This document shows positions 1 to 5,940 of a stretch of 20,678 nucleotides of DNA, piece after piece (positions within the stretch are counted from its first letter, which is position 1; every line of letters starts with the position of its first letter). The stretch spans positions 1-20,678 of the IMG/VR virus record IMGVR_UViG_3300049478_000126; one strand, written 5' to 3'. This DNA is from a virus. A model generated the notes under the pieces. It did not search any database. It was not told the origin of the DNA and was given only the letters and a program-made list of their open reading frames with translations. The position numbers were made by a program, and so were the translations under genes.

Positions 1-267
1 GTGCTTTTGGTGTTTTATTTGGTTAAAGTGAAGAAAAGTTCTGGAGCTACGCAGGATTTCGATAAGGCAAAACTTCAAGCATCTATTAAGAAAGCTGGAG
101 CCAAAGAGGAACACGCAAAAAAGGTTGCCGACAACCTTGCAAGCAAAGCAAAGGAAGGAACGATGACTGTCGAGATAAGGCGATGGTGTATAACCGAACT
201 TAGACCACTAGACCCAAAAGCTGCAAAAGCGTACGAGACATTTGAAAAACCAGCAAAGAAAAAGTAA
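1..267 (+). CDS. ATP-cone domain protein (possibly 5' incomplete)
   Basis: This is an 88-residue basic protein that is almost entirely one ATP-cone domain, the nucleotide-binding regulatory fold found at the N-terminus of class I/III ribonucleotide reductases and in NrdR. Visible family features are the opening VKVKKSSGATQDFDKAKL (the usual K-x-G-x-x-x-x-F-D-x-x-K-L pattern), a helix with alternating Lys/Ala, the segment EGTMTVEIRRWCITEL, and the closing AAKAYETFEKP. No reductase or zinc ribbon follows, so it is a free-standing ATP cone, a type often seen in archaea and possibly a nucleotide-sensing regulator. The window begins on an in-frame GTG; a TTG at 19 would start the protein just before the conserved VKVKK and may be the true start. 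A T8 run follows the stop. The domain call is firm; the role is inferred. Confidence 0.75.
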   Translation: MLLVFYLVKVKKSSGATQDFDKAKLQASIKKAGAKEEHAKKVADNLASKAKEGTMTVEIRRWCITELRPLDPKAAKAYETFEKPAKKK

Positions 268-294
268 GTCTCGCCAAAAATCCATATACTTCTC

Positions 295-302
295 TTTTTT
301 TT
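295..302 (+). terminator. T8-run terminator after the ATP-cone gene
   Basis: A run of eight T residues lies 28 bases after the stop codon at 267, inside a pyrimidine-rich stretch (tctcttttttttgaag). Oligo-T tracts without a strong hairpin are the usual archaeal termination signal, and the position right after a gene fits. Confidence 0.5.
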
Positions 303-373
303 GAAGTCACTCCTGAAGGGTTAATTCTGTTTATTACAACAGCGAATTCGTTAACCACCTGAGGAAATTCCCT

Positions 374-431
374 GGTTGGTTGGATAGAAATTCTATGCAC
401 ACACACACAAATTGACGATGGTTAGGGCATG
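374..431. repeat. Family A palindrome with extended arm (GGTT-core-CA)
   Basis: Core GATAGAAATTCTATG at 383-397, preceded by ggttggttg and followed by a (CA)n tract (397-408) and then cgatggttagggca (416-429). The extended arm beyond the CA tract recurs in inverted orientation at 2430-2472, so these two copies are more alike than the other family A copies. The core is a hairpin-forming inverted repeat around a single central A. Confidence 0.8.
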
Positions 432-432
432 G

Positions 433-487
433 TGCCTTGAGGTAAGAAAAACACCTTCAGCCGAAAGTGCTTACTGTCTTCAAGGCA
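433..487 (+). ncRNA. Candidate structured RNA / strong hairpin in an ORF-less cassette
   Basis: The interval between two family A palindromes (397-500) holds no plausible protein but can fold: TGCCTTGAG (433-441) pairs with TTCAAGGCA (479-487, one G-T pair), giving nine base pairs; GTAAG (442-446) pairs with CTTAC (470-474) after a four-base bulge; CAC plus TT (452-457) pairs with AA plus GTG (465-469). The stacked helices resemble a small RNA or a folded recombination site. No known RNA family is recognised and expression is unknown. The drawing is by eye on the plus strand; the complement folds similarly. Confidence 0.3.
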
Positions 488-498
488 TTCTGGGTACG

Positions 499-521
499 GG
501 ATAGAAATTCTGTGTATACCC
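499..521. repeat. Family A palindrome, degenerate
   Basis: Core GATAGAAATTCTGTG at 500-514, one base off the consensus in the right arm, followed by gtgtat in place of the usual CA tract. It lies just after the stop codon of the minus-strand gene at 528 and separates it from the hairpin interval. Confidence 0.6.
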
Positions 522-527
522 ACCAGT

Positions 528-1022
528 CTAAGCCTGTGATTGAAGCTTCTGTTCTCTTTTCTTCATTTCATTGTAGAGGTATTCAAACCATTCTAGCGCT
601 TGAGGTCTTTTTAGCCGTTCTCTTCTTCCTTCTACAAGGGGCTTCATCTTTTCCCATGTGTCCAAGATAGGAATGGTGAATAGGTCATCGACTAAATCCA
701 TGCTTATCAGCTTTCTCTTGACAAGCACCCCTATACCCTCAAAGAAGACTCCCACTGAATATGACGCAGCCAAAACCTCAATGTTGCTGGTCGCATACCG
801 TTTAACATAGTCCGCGTAGTCCTCAAATTCTACACTCATCATTTTCTGATACGCTTTTTGAAATTCTGTGCTTCCAAATGTCGTGTATAATCTCATGACC
901 ATGTCCGTTTGTCTTAGTTTGGTCTGATGCCGAACTTGTAGAACATAGTAGATGGCTGCAAGCAATACACCAGCAGAAGCAATGGCTATAGAAATTGTCT
1001 GTATGTCAACAATTACTGACAC
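528..1022 (-). CDS. DUF4760-like single-pass membrane protein
   Basis: A 164-residue protein starting on GTG with a short outside segment, one transmembrane helix at about residues 9-29 (ISIAIASAGVLLAAIYYVLQ) and a cytosolic helical domain. The domain has the look of DUF4760-type proteins: a charged stretch after the helix (VRHQTKLRQTDMVMRLY), a FQKAYQKMM helix, the segment VGVFFEGIGVLVKRKLI, and a final WEKMKPLVEGRRE helix with the aromatic WFEYLY. Function of this family is unknown. The promoter probably lies in the AT-rich aataaac block about 30 bases upstream, giving a nearly leaderless transcript, since there is no ribosome site. It is a lone gene bracketed by family A palindromes at 500 and 1096. 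The family call is from motif memory and moderate. Confidence 0.65.
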   Translation of the reverse strand: MSVIVDIQTISIAIASAGVLLAAIYYVLQVRHQTKLRQTDMVMRLYTTFGSTEFQKAYQKMMSVEFEDYADYVKRYATSNIEVLAASYSVGVFFEGIGVLVKRKLISMDLVDDLFTIPILDTWEKMKPLVEGRRERLKRPQALEWFEYLYNEMKKREQKLQSQA

Positions 1023-1087
1023 GTGTCAATCGCCGATTACTGAAGTTTATTTCGGTTCAGCTATAGCTTTTTCGCACCATTCAAAGT

Positions 1088-1139
1088 TGTTGGTTGGATA
1101 GAAATTCTATCCAGCCAACCAACCAACCAACCAACCAAC
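1088..1139. repeat. Family A palindrome, fully symmetric, plus (CCAA)n microsatellite
   Basis: Core GGATAGAAATTCTATCC at 1096-1112 is a perfect inverted repeat around one base and extends into GGTT/AGCC on both sides. It runs straight into about six CCAA units (1115-1139). It lies between two divergent genes (1022 and 1241). Unlike most copies it has the GGTT/CCAA flank on both sides and no CA tract. Confidence 0.8.
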
Positions 1140-1240
1140 ATTCAGTGAACCGATTGACAAGCATCGAATCCTGAGCAATCAGAAAGAAAACGGAAACGCT
1201 TTTAGTTACTGATTTGCCATAAATCTCTTGTCGAATCTGC

Positions 1241-2374
1241 ATGAAATCAACAACATCGATAGTATTTTCCCTGATGTTGTGGTTTGTAGTATCTCCAAGC
1301 ATATTCCACGTCGCAATGCCCCAGCTGAATTTTCATGCGTTGGTCGCACCGCAGCTGTCTACTGAATCGGATATGGACTACGAGTTCAATTTACACGTCA
1401 ATGGAAGCGAGACTTTCAGTATTCACGACCGCGCTCTTAACGCCACTGGACCGGTATATGTACAGGACAACGCAACGCTTGACGTAAGAAATGCAACCCT
1501 GATCCTCACCAGACCTTTCGGCAGTCCAACAAATGATGTGCTGATAGCAACTGACAAAGCACACGTACTCATCGAAGACTCCACCATCATAATAAACAAC
1601 AACGGACACGACCCTGAACACGGAGACTACGTCACGTTCAGCGAATATAACCAAGCTGAGATGAACATAACTCGGTCAAAGTTTCAGGGTTACTCGTACA
1701 TGGACCAAGTTCGCATATTCGCATATGACACATCCGTGGTCAACGTCAAAGATTCGAATCTCACAGAGCAGTTGACGTATTACCCCAGCGAGCCCGGCGA
1801 AGTATCAGTCTATGGAAGCACGAACGCCTCTCTACACATCCTGAACTCAACCCTGTGGGTACTGGGGCTGAATGACAATTCAACAGCATCCATAAGGAAT
1901 AGTGACCTCAAAGAGATATTCACAGGGGAGAGTAGCCATCGAAACAGCACAATTGACAACATGTCTCTCACTCTGATAGATTCAAGGGTCATATCCGGTG
2001 TAATGGGGTATTCCGGATTCTGCAGATTTTTCATCCAGAACTCGGATATCTTCTGGCTGGTCATTGGACCTAATTCTTCAGCATACGTTGAAAACACCTC
2101 GGGAAATGAACTGAACGTTGATGCAAACTCAGAAGTCGTACTCGTGCATTCTTCTTGGAACCGCCTACAAACCCACGGAAACGGCAGAATACTTATCGGA
2201 GACTGGTTCTTTGGCCTACGCTTCCCAGGAATCGCATGCGTGCCCTACACATGGGTATCGCCACTACAGATACTCATCATCACAGTGACAATCGCGGTAG
2301 TTGTAGCCTCGGTCTATGTAAGTGTAATAAGAACACGCAGACATAGGACCAAAGCAAGTCCTCCCCCGACATAG
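1241..2374 (+). CDS. Surface-anchored right-handed beta-helix protein
   Basis: A 377-residue exported protein. An N-terminal signal segment (about residues 5-27) precedes a long body of short repeating strands, with rungs such as NATLDVRNATLIL, VLIEDSTIIINNN, VVNVKDSNLT, LHILNSTLWVL, ASIRNSDLK and LTLIDSRVISG, the pattern of parallel beta-helix (pectate-lyase-like) folds. Many Asn-X-Ser/Thr sequons suggest N-glycosylation. A C-terminal helix (about 343-363, LQILIITVTIAVVVASVYVSV) followed by basic RTRRHR anchors it in the membrane with the body outside. No catalytic residues are recognised; a binding or adhesin role is an inference. It stands alone between family A copies at 1096 and 2380/2457 and reads opposite to both neighbours. 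Confidence 0.7.
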   Translation: MKSTTSIVFSLMLWFVVSPSIFHVAMPQLNFHALVAPQLSTESDMDYEFNLHVNGSETFSIHDRALNATGPVYVQDNATLDVRNATLILTRPFGSPTNDVLIATDKAHVLIEDSTIIINNNGHDPEHGDYVTFSEYNQAEMNITRSKFQGYSYMDQVRIFAYDTSVVNVKDSNLTEQLTYYPSEPGEVSVYGSTNASLHILNSTLWVLGLNDNSTASIRNSDLKEIFTGESSHRNSTIDNMSLTLIDSRVISGVMGYSGFCRFFIQNSDIFWLVIGPNSSAYVENTSGNELNVDANSEVVLVHSSWNRLQTHGNGRILIGDWFFGLRFPGIACVPYTWVSPLQILIITVTIAVVVASVYVSVIRTRRHRTKASPPPT

Positions 2375-2376
2375 TG

Positions 2377-2400
2377 GGCATAGAATTTTTATCCAACCAA
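2377..2400. repeat. Family A palindrome, degenerate
   Basis: ATAGAATTTTTATCC (2380-2394) followed by aaccaac, starting six bases after the stop codon of the beta-helix gene. It has the CCAA side but no TG tract, and two differences in the core. Confidence 0.55.
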
Positions 2401-2407
2401 CTGCCTT

Positions 2408-2434
2408 TGCCCACGCCAGTGGGCGATTTGCCCT
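2408..2434. repeat. Two small hairpins between two family A copies
   Basis: GCCCAC-gcca-GTGGGC (2409-2424) is a perfect six-base-pair hairpin, and GGGC-gattt-GCCC (2421-2433) is an alternative overlapping it. They occupy the gap between the converging genes ending at 2374 and 2526 and may help terminate transcription. Confidence 0.4.
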
Positions 2435-2484
2435 AACCATCGTGGTGTGTGTGTGCATAGAAATTCTATCCTATCCAACCAGCC
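2430..2484. repeat. Family A palindrome with extended arm (TG-core-CCAA)
   Basis: Core ATAGAAATTCTATCC at 2457-2471 with a (TG)n tract on the left (2443-2455) and ctatccaacc on the right. Read on the minus strand it repeats the order core, CA tract, cgatggttagggca seen at 383-429, so the pair forms long inverted repeats around 432-2429. Confidence 0.8.
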
Positions 2485-2525
2485 TAGAAATGCAACGCAT
2501 TCTGCTTAGGGATTGTTTCTGCAGT

Positions 2526-3227
2526 TCAGGAGGATGCTACGTTTATGCTTGTCCACGCCAAGAAAAGATTTTCAAGCACGCGCTCGCTTGGTATGATTGC
2601 AGTGATTCTGTATGTGCCTGACATGTAGGTTTGGTTCCAGAACCCAGGATTTGATGTGTTAGTCTGGTTCCAGCTGAAGTTTCGTTCAAGAGTCTCGTTT
2701 GGTCCCACAGAGAACTCCGTCATACTTTGGTCAACTGCCCAGAAGTCGTATCCAGGTGGACTGTACCAGACTTCATATCCATAGTAGCGAAACTCGATAT
2801 ACTCCACTCTAACAATGACTGGTTTGTCTGACAAGGACTTGAAAGAATGTGCAATGAAACCCATGTTCCTGAGGGATGTCATAATTATCACGTCTTCTCC
2901 CAGTCTGTAGGTGGCTTTGTCTGTTGAAACGGAGAAGGACCATTTTGGCGTAGTGATTGTCCAGACTAAATGCGTAAACAACGTCGAAACAAGCATCACC
3001 CCAAGTGTAAGAACAAGAACCTTCTTGCCACCGAACTTGTCTCTTCCACCGAAGAAGTCAACCGCACAGGCGAACAGTAAAGCCCAAGCCATTACGTAAA
3101 ACAGTATGAAAAGGAGTGAGGGAAGCATTTCGTAGTAGAGAGCTGCTAAGCCCACGCTAGTCAGAAGAAAGACGGCTACAAAAAACAACACGGTATATAG
3201 TCTAGGTCGCAACTTCATCTGAGCCAT
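2526..3227 (-). CDS. Membrane protein with external BsuPI-like/Ig-like domain
   Basis: A 233-residue protein with three predicted transmembrane helices near the N-terminus (about residues 9-30, 35-58 and 68-90), then an outside beta-sandwich of about 140 residues. The opening of that domain, STDKATYRLGEDVIIMTSLRN followed by an FKSLSDKPVIVRVEY strand, a WY-containing loop, GPNETLERNFSWNQ and the closing GTYRITAII, matches the layout of BsuPI/intracellular-proteinase-inhibitor-like domains (Y-x-x-G-E, N-x-G, and G-x-Y-x-I/V-x-A). Several Asn-X-Ser/Thr sites agree with an external location. The start ATG-GCT-CAG-ATG has no ribosome site, suggesting a short leader. Function unknown. It is alone between family A copies at 2457 and 3290. 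Confidence 0.65.
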   Translation of the reverse strand: MAQMKLRPRLYTVLFFVAVFLLTSVGLAALYYEMLPSLLFILFYVMAWALLFACAVDFFGGRDKFGGKKVLVLTLGVMLVSTLFTHLVWTITTPKWSFSVSTDKATYRLGEDVIIMTSLRNMGFIAHSFKSLSDKPVIVRVEYIEFRYYGYEVWYSPPGYDFWAVDQSMTEFSVGPNETLERNFSWNQTNTSNPGFWNQTYMSGTYRITAIIPSERVLENLFLAWTSINVASS

Positions 3228-3280
3228 TCAGTTTCATTCATGTATTTGGGCTTTCATTCTTAAATTACTTGTGCGAGTTC

Positions 3281-3304
3281 GAGGAGGAGGATAGAAATTC
3301 TATG
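3281..3304. repeat. Family A palindrome preceded by GGAGGAGGA
   Basis: Core GATAGAAATTCTATG at 3290-3304, preceded by gaggaggag instead of GGTT repeats. The same GGAGGAGGATAGAAT-type sequence occurs inverted at 3470-3486 and again at 19831-19845, in both of those cases next to a family B palindrome. Confidence 0.75.
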
Positions 3305-3344
3305 CAGAGCACCATGAGAGATAGACTTTGACTTGTAGCAGCAT
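3300..3344 (-). pseudogene. C-terminal remnant of a second COG2401 gene
   Basis: On the minus strand these 15 codons read MLLQVKVYLSWCSA-stop, against MLQQVKVYLFWGTA-stop at the end of the intact ABC-ATPase/acetyltransferase gene (4489-4533). The reading frame, stop codon and adjoining family A palindrome are all shared, and in both the stop is TAG made by the palindrome arm. Homology ends at a GCGCGCGC run at 3344-3353. The two tails differ at several positions, so this is the tail of a diverged relative and not a fresh duplication. Confidence 0.6.
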
Positions 3345-3355
3345 GCGCGCGCGTA
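3344..3355. repeat. Family B-like GC palindrome at a gene breakpoint
   Basis: TGCGCGCGCGTA, an alternating GC run flanked by T and A like the family B core. It lies exactly at the join between the COG2401 remnant and the plus-strand gene fragment. Confidence 0.5.
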
Positions 3356-3434
3356 TCACAAAGAATGCTACTCCGAATATGACAGGCAGAGACAGGAGCA
3401 GATGCTCAAAAAAGTCCTAAACATAGAGCAGTAA
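3348..3434 (+). pseudogene. C-terminal fragment of an unknown (zinc-finger-like) gene
   Basis: Starting inside the GC run, the plus strand reads R-A then YHKECYSEYDRQRQEQMLKK and seven more residues to a TAA at 3432-3434. The composition, with an R-A-Y-H-x-E-C-Y opening and a charged helix, looks like the end of a treble-clef or zinc-ribbon protein. There is no start or upstream part: the preceding sequence is the palindrome and the COG2401 remnant on the other strand. A degenerate family B palindrome begins right after the stop. Being short, it could be chance, but the composition is protein-like. Confidence 0.4.
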
Positions 3435-3446
3435 TAGCCCGCGCTA
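3435..3446. repeat. Family B palindrome, one mismatch (TAGCCCGCGCTA)
   Basis: It differs by one base from TAGCGCGCGCTA and starts immediately after the TAA of the gene fragment at 3348-3434. Confidence 0.55.
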
Positions 3447-3469
3447 CCAGTAGGCGGCGACGTGCGCTT

Positions 3470-3502
3470 ATTCTATCCTCCTCCCTTTAATAGCGCGCGC
3501 TA
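3470..3502. repeat. Composite of half family A and full family B
   Basis: ttctatcctcctccc (3471-3485, the inverse of the GGAGGAGGATAGAA at 3282-3295) is followed by a perfect TAGCGCGCGCTA at 3491-3502. The same two elements, in the other order, bound the paralogous pilin-like cassette at 19831-19858. Confidence 0.7.
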
Positions 3503-3563
3503 TGGACGGGCATGAATTCATAGTTCATAAAACTCAAACGTTTTCGGCAGGCAATTTTAAGTT
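3503..3563 (+). promoter_or_regulatory. Promoter block shared by the two pilin-like cassettes
   Basis: The 60 bases before the start at 3564 are about 85% identical by eye to the minus-strand block 19761-19822 before the gene starting at 19760, including the identical AGTTCATAAAACTCAAACG (3522-3540; 19784-19802 inverted). CATAAAA is a plausible TATA box, which would put the transcript start about ten bases before the ATG. Both blocks end with aattttaagt before the start codon. Strong conservation compared with the flanks suggests that promoter and gene move together. Confidence 0.6.
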
Positions 3564-4352
3564 ATGGACGAAACGCTGGATGGATGGGATTTAATTTTCA
3601 GCGCGCGCGTGCGCGCTATTATTATACTCGCTGCAGCCTTGTTTCTTGGATTTATTATCTATCTGGCTATTCAGCCTCCGCTTGACTTTAGTCCCATAAT
3701 AACGCGCGGTAAACTTGAAGTGCAAAGCCACACATGGGCAATAAACTGCACATCGATAACCCTAACCATTAAGAACACTGGAACAGGGAGTGTATCTGTA
3801 GAGAAGATACTGGTCTATGCGGCAGGCTCCAATGTAACCGATGTGGTAGCCTCCAATGTAACCTACGGTCCAGCTTTCTCAGAAACTGCGAACACACTCT
3901 CTGCAGGAGAAACGGGTACAATAACCATAACCCAACAATTCTCATCTGGCATCCAATACGTGTTTCACGTGATTTCAACGAGTGGCAATTCGTATCCATA
4001 CGTTACCACAGCGCCATCGCCGGCGATTCAATTCTACTTGAAAATGGAGTCTGGCAGCATGGAACCAACCATCCATGTGGGTGACACAATCAAGGTCGAA
4101 CAGGTTATAAATGGAAGTTTGATCGAAGTAGGCGACATTATTGCTTTCCAAAGCCCTCACAACGCTTGTGAAACAATCGTCCATCGTGTAGTGAATAAGG
4201 AGTTTCGAGATGCAAGTATGGATACGAATTACTTAGGGCTCTGGTACTTCCAGACCAAGGGAGACGCGAATTATATTCCCGACATGTGGTCTGGCGAATA
4301 CACATGGAATGGCATGATCTCCGAAGAACTACTGATTGGCAAAATCATTTAG
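3564..4352 (+). CDS. Archaeal-type signal peptidase I with N-terminal pilin-like domain
   Basis: A 262-residue membrane protease expected to cut exported proteins outside the membrane. Residues 18-37 form one transmembrane helix; 45-150 are a beta-sandwich like those of archaeal pilins (ITLTIKNTGTGSVSV, TLSAGETGTITITQQFSSG); 155-262 are the S26 peptidase. The catalytic set is visible: Ser165 in SGSMEPTI, His207 in IVHRVV in place of the bacterial lysine, and Asp234 in TKGDANYIPD. A second C-terminal helix, common in archaeal SEC11-type enzymes, is absent. The sandwich has a close paralogue without peptidase at 19362-19760. Codons 13-18 (AGC-GCG-CGC-GTG-CGC-GCT) are an in-frame GC palindrome missing from the paralogue. 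A one-gene cassette between palindromes; fusion to a pilin-like domain suggests a dedicated substrate, which is inference. Confidence 0.85.
   Translation: MDETLDGWDLIFSARVRAIIILAAALFLGFIIYLAIQPPLDFSPIITRGKLEVQSHTWAINCTSITLTIKNTGTGSVSVEKILVYAAGSNVTDVVASNVTYGPAFSETANTLSAGETGTITITQQFSSGIQYVFHVISTSGNSYPYVTTAPSPAIQFYLKMESGSMEPTIHVGDTIKVEQVINGSLIEVGDIIAFQSPHNACETIVHRVVNKEFRDASMDTNYLGLWYFQTKGDANYIPDMWSGEYTWNGMISEELLIGKII
3600..3617. repeat. Family B-like palindrome inside the signal peptidase gene
   Basis: AGCGCGCGCGTGCGCGCT, an 18-base near-palindrome encoding Ser-Ala-Arg-Val-Arg-Ala between GWDLIF and the transmembrane helix. The paralogue at 19362-19760 goes from GWALIY directly into its helix, so the element looks like an in-frame insertion. 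Confidence 0.5.
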
Positions 4353-4460
4353 CGATCTCTGAAAAGCTCGCGCACCGCTTGAAAGCATATTTATCATTTG
4401 CCGATCATGGAAGCGACTATGATATCGTGCCGCCGTAGTTAGTGTTCATGACTTATAGGT

Positions 4461-4493
4461 AACGCGCGCGGTTGGTCGGATAGAATTTCTATG
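4461..4493. repeat. Adjacent family B-like and family A palindromes
   Basis: AACGCGCGCGGTT (4461-4473) is directly followed by ggtcg and the family A core GATAGAATTTCTATG (4479-4493). The right arm of the core supplies the TAG stop (4489-4491) of the minus-strand COG2401 gene. It separates the signal peptidase cassette from the packaging operon. Confidence 0.7.
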
Positions 4494-5940
4494 CAGTGCC
4501 CCAAAAGAGATAGACTTTGACTTGTTGTAGCATGCCACAGATGCCGATCAACTTGGAGACTTTCTGCAGGTCTGCGGTTTCAACAGCCCCCCTGTAGAAT
4601 CTGCTTCTGCCGTACGGGTCGTGGAAGCTGAATTCCTTCATGAAGCGTGGATGTCTGTTTTCCGAAAAAACTGTCCTAAGCATGTTCAGCTCTTCGTCCT
4701 TCAGGTTTGAGAGTTTGTTGAGCACGTATTTCGGGCTGCGCAGAAAAGTGATGTTGAAACCCAATGTTTTGAGCAACTCTGCAACTTTGAAAGCTTCCTT
4801 GACTGGTTGGCTTTCAGCTATTTTGCGCATGCCGGCTTTCTCAAAGAACGGATTGTATTTGGCCATGACCGCTACTGTTTCAACGTATGGTGTGCCTGCA
4901 TGCTCTAGGGTTTCTCGGATGAGTTTGTGGCCCAATCCAATTGTGCGGTATTTTGGATGAACAACGACTCGGCTGATAATGCTCAGTTTCTCATTCAGTT
5001 CTCGCATGCTCATTCTTGGCAAAACCATTCTTCGCCCAAAACATGCTGCTGGAGGATAAGAATAGACTATGACCCCGCAGAGTTCTTCGCCGCGTTTGAG
5101 AGAGAAAATCTTGCGGACACCAGCAACCTTATGGCTGCGGTAATGGAAACTGGCGAGCTGATAGTAATCTTGTCTTGAACCTTCTAACACGTGCATTTCC
5201 TTGACAAGCGAGCATTCTTTGTTGATTTCATTGGGACAGTATTTGACTTCAATCTCTCTGCCAAATCTCTTGTGCACATGGACTGAAGGCTTCAAGTCTT
5301 CAAACAGGTCGTTGTGCGTTGTGGCTGCCAACACGGCTTTTCCTTCTTGTCTGGCGAGCTTTTGCACGTTGAAGGCCACGATTTTAGCTGTGTCTCTGTC
5401 AAGTGTGGCTGCAAATTCGTCCATTATCCAAAACTGAGCCATACTCTCCATCATTTTTGCGATTCTGTATCGGTATTTCTGCCCATCGCTTAGCTGCTCA
5501 AAAGTGCGCAAGAATAGGAAGGCGTCGTTTAAGCCGACTTTGCTCAGCAGCTCCAAGCCTTCCTCAAGCGTGGCGCCAACTGTTTCGATAAGAGGCTTGT
5601 TGGGTACTGGATGAATGTCGGCGATGTTAATTGCTGATGCTTGCATGTCGTTCTTGATGTCTTTCTCTAAAGCTCTCAGCAGAACAGACTTGCCCGAGCC
5701 TGAATCTCCAGTTATGAGCGTAATGTCTATCTTCCCTATTTTCAACTCGACATTATCGTAGACCACAAATCTTTCCCATTTGTCCAAGCCTAATCCGAAG
5801 CTCTCAGCAACGGCTACGACTCTTTTAGTCGGCTTGGGAGCAGCTGTCTCATAGCTTATGTTGACGACGAACTTGCCAGTTTCACGGTCAAACCTGCGAG
5901 CCCAACGCTTAATCTTGAAAAACTCTCGGCGCCTAACCAA
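4489..5940 (-). CDS. ABC-type ATPase fused to GNAT acetyltransferase (COG2401 family)
   Basis: From the TTG at 5940 (GGAGG nine bases upstream; eight-base overlap with the terminase gene) this is a 483-residue protein; a GTG at 5991 would add 17 residues. The ATPase half shows Walker A GDSGSGKS (78-85), signature LSDGQ (150-154), Walker B FWIMDE (170-175) and an H-loop histidine in AATTHND. The second half is a GNAT fold with the acetyl-CoA loop in VVVHPKYRTIGLGHKLIRE (about 325-343) and YNPFFEKAGM. This matches COG2401, a soluble archaeal fusion with no transport partner and unknown substrate, often seen in virus-like clusters next to terminase. Its position directly after the large terminase suggests a role in packaging, DNA or host-protein modification. 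Its stop codon is supplied by a family A palindrome, and a tail of a second copy sits at 3300-3344. Confidence 0.85.
   Translation of the reverse strand: MVRRREFFKIKRWARRFDRETGKFVVNISYETAAPKPTKRVVAVAESFGLGLDKWERFVVYDNVELKIGKIDITLITGDSGSGKSVLLRALEKDIKNDMQASAINIADIHPVPNKPLIETVGATLEEGLELLSKVGLNDAFLFLRTFEQLSDGQKYRYRIAKMMESMAQFWIMDEFAATLDRDTAKIVAFNVQKLARQEGKAVLAATTHNDLFEDLKPSVHVHKRFGREIEVKYCPNEINKECSLVKEMHVLEGSRQDYYQLASFHYRSHKVAGVRKIFSLKRGEELCGVIVYSYPPAACFGRRMVLPRMSMRELNEKLSIISRVVVHPKYRTIGLGHKLIRETLEHAGTPYVETVAVMAKYNPFFEKAGMRKIAESQPVKEAFKVAELLKTLGFNITFLRSPKYVLNKLSNLKDEELNMLRTVFSENRHPRFMKEFSFHDPYGRSRFYRGAVETADLQKVSKLIGICGMLQQVKVYLFWGTA

Noticed and set aside
200-406. Minus-strand frame across the first repeat
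   Set aside because: It is the antisense of the ATP-cone gene plus the CA/TG tract, with no start signal and no protein-like composition.
467-670. Plus-strand frame of about 67 codons
   Set aside because: It runs through a repeat and antisense to the DUF4760-like gene; there is no ribosome site.
1113-1139. CRISPR-like or tandem repeat array made of CCAA units
   Set aside because: The unit is four bases with no spacers; it is a microsatellite attached to a family A palindrome.
382-2472. Insertion sequence with terminal inverted repeats
   Set aside because: No transposase is encoded between the arms and no target duplication is visible.
4640-5591. Series of plus-strand frames antisense to COG2401
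   Set aside because: They are mirror frames of a gene with strong motifs and show no protein signatures of their own.
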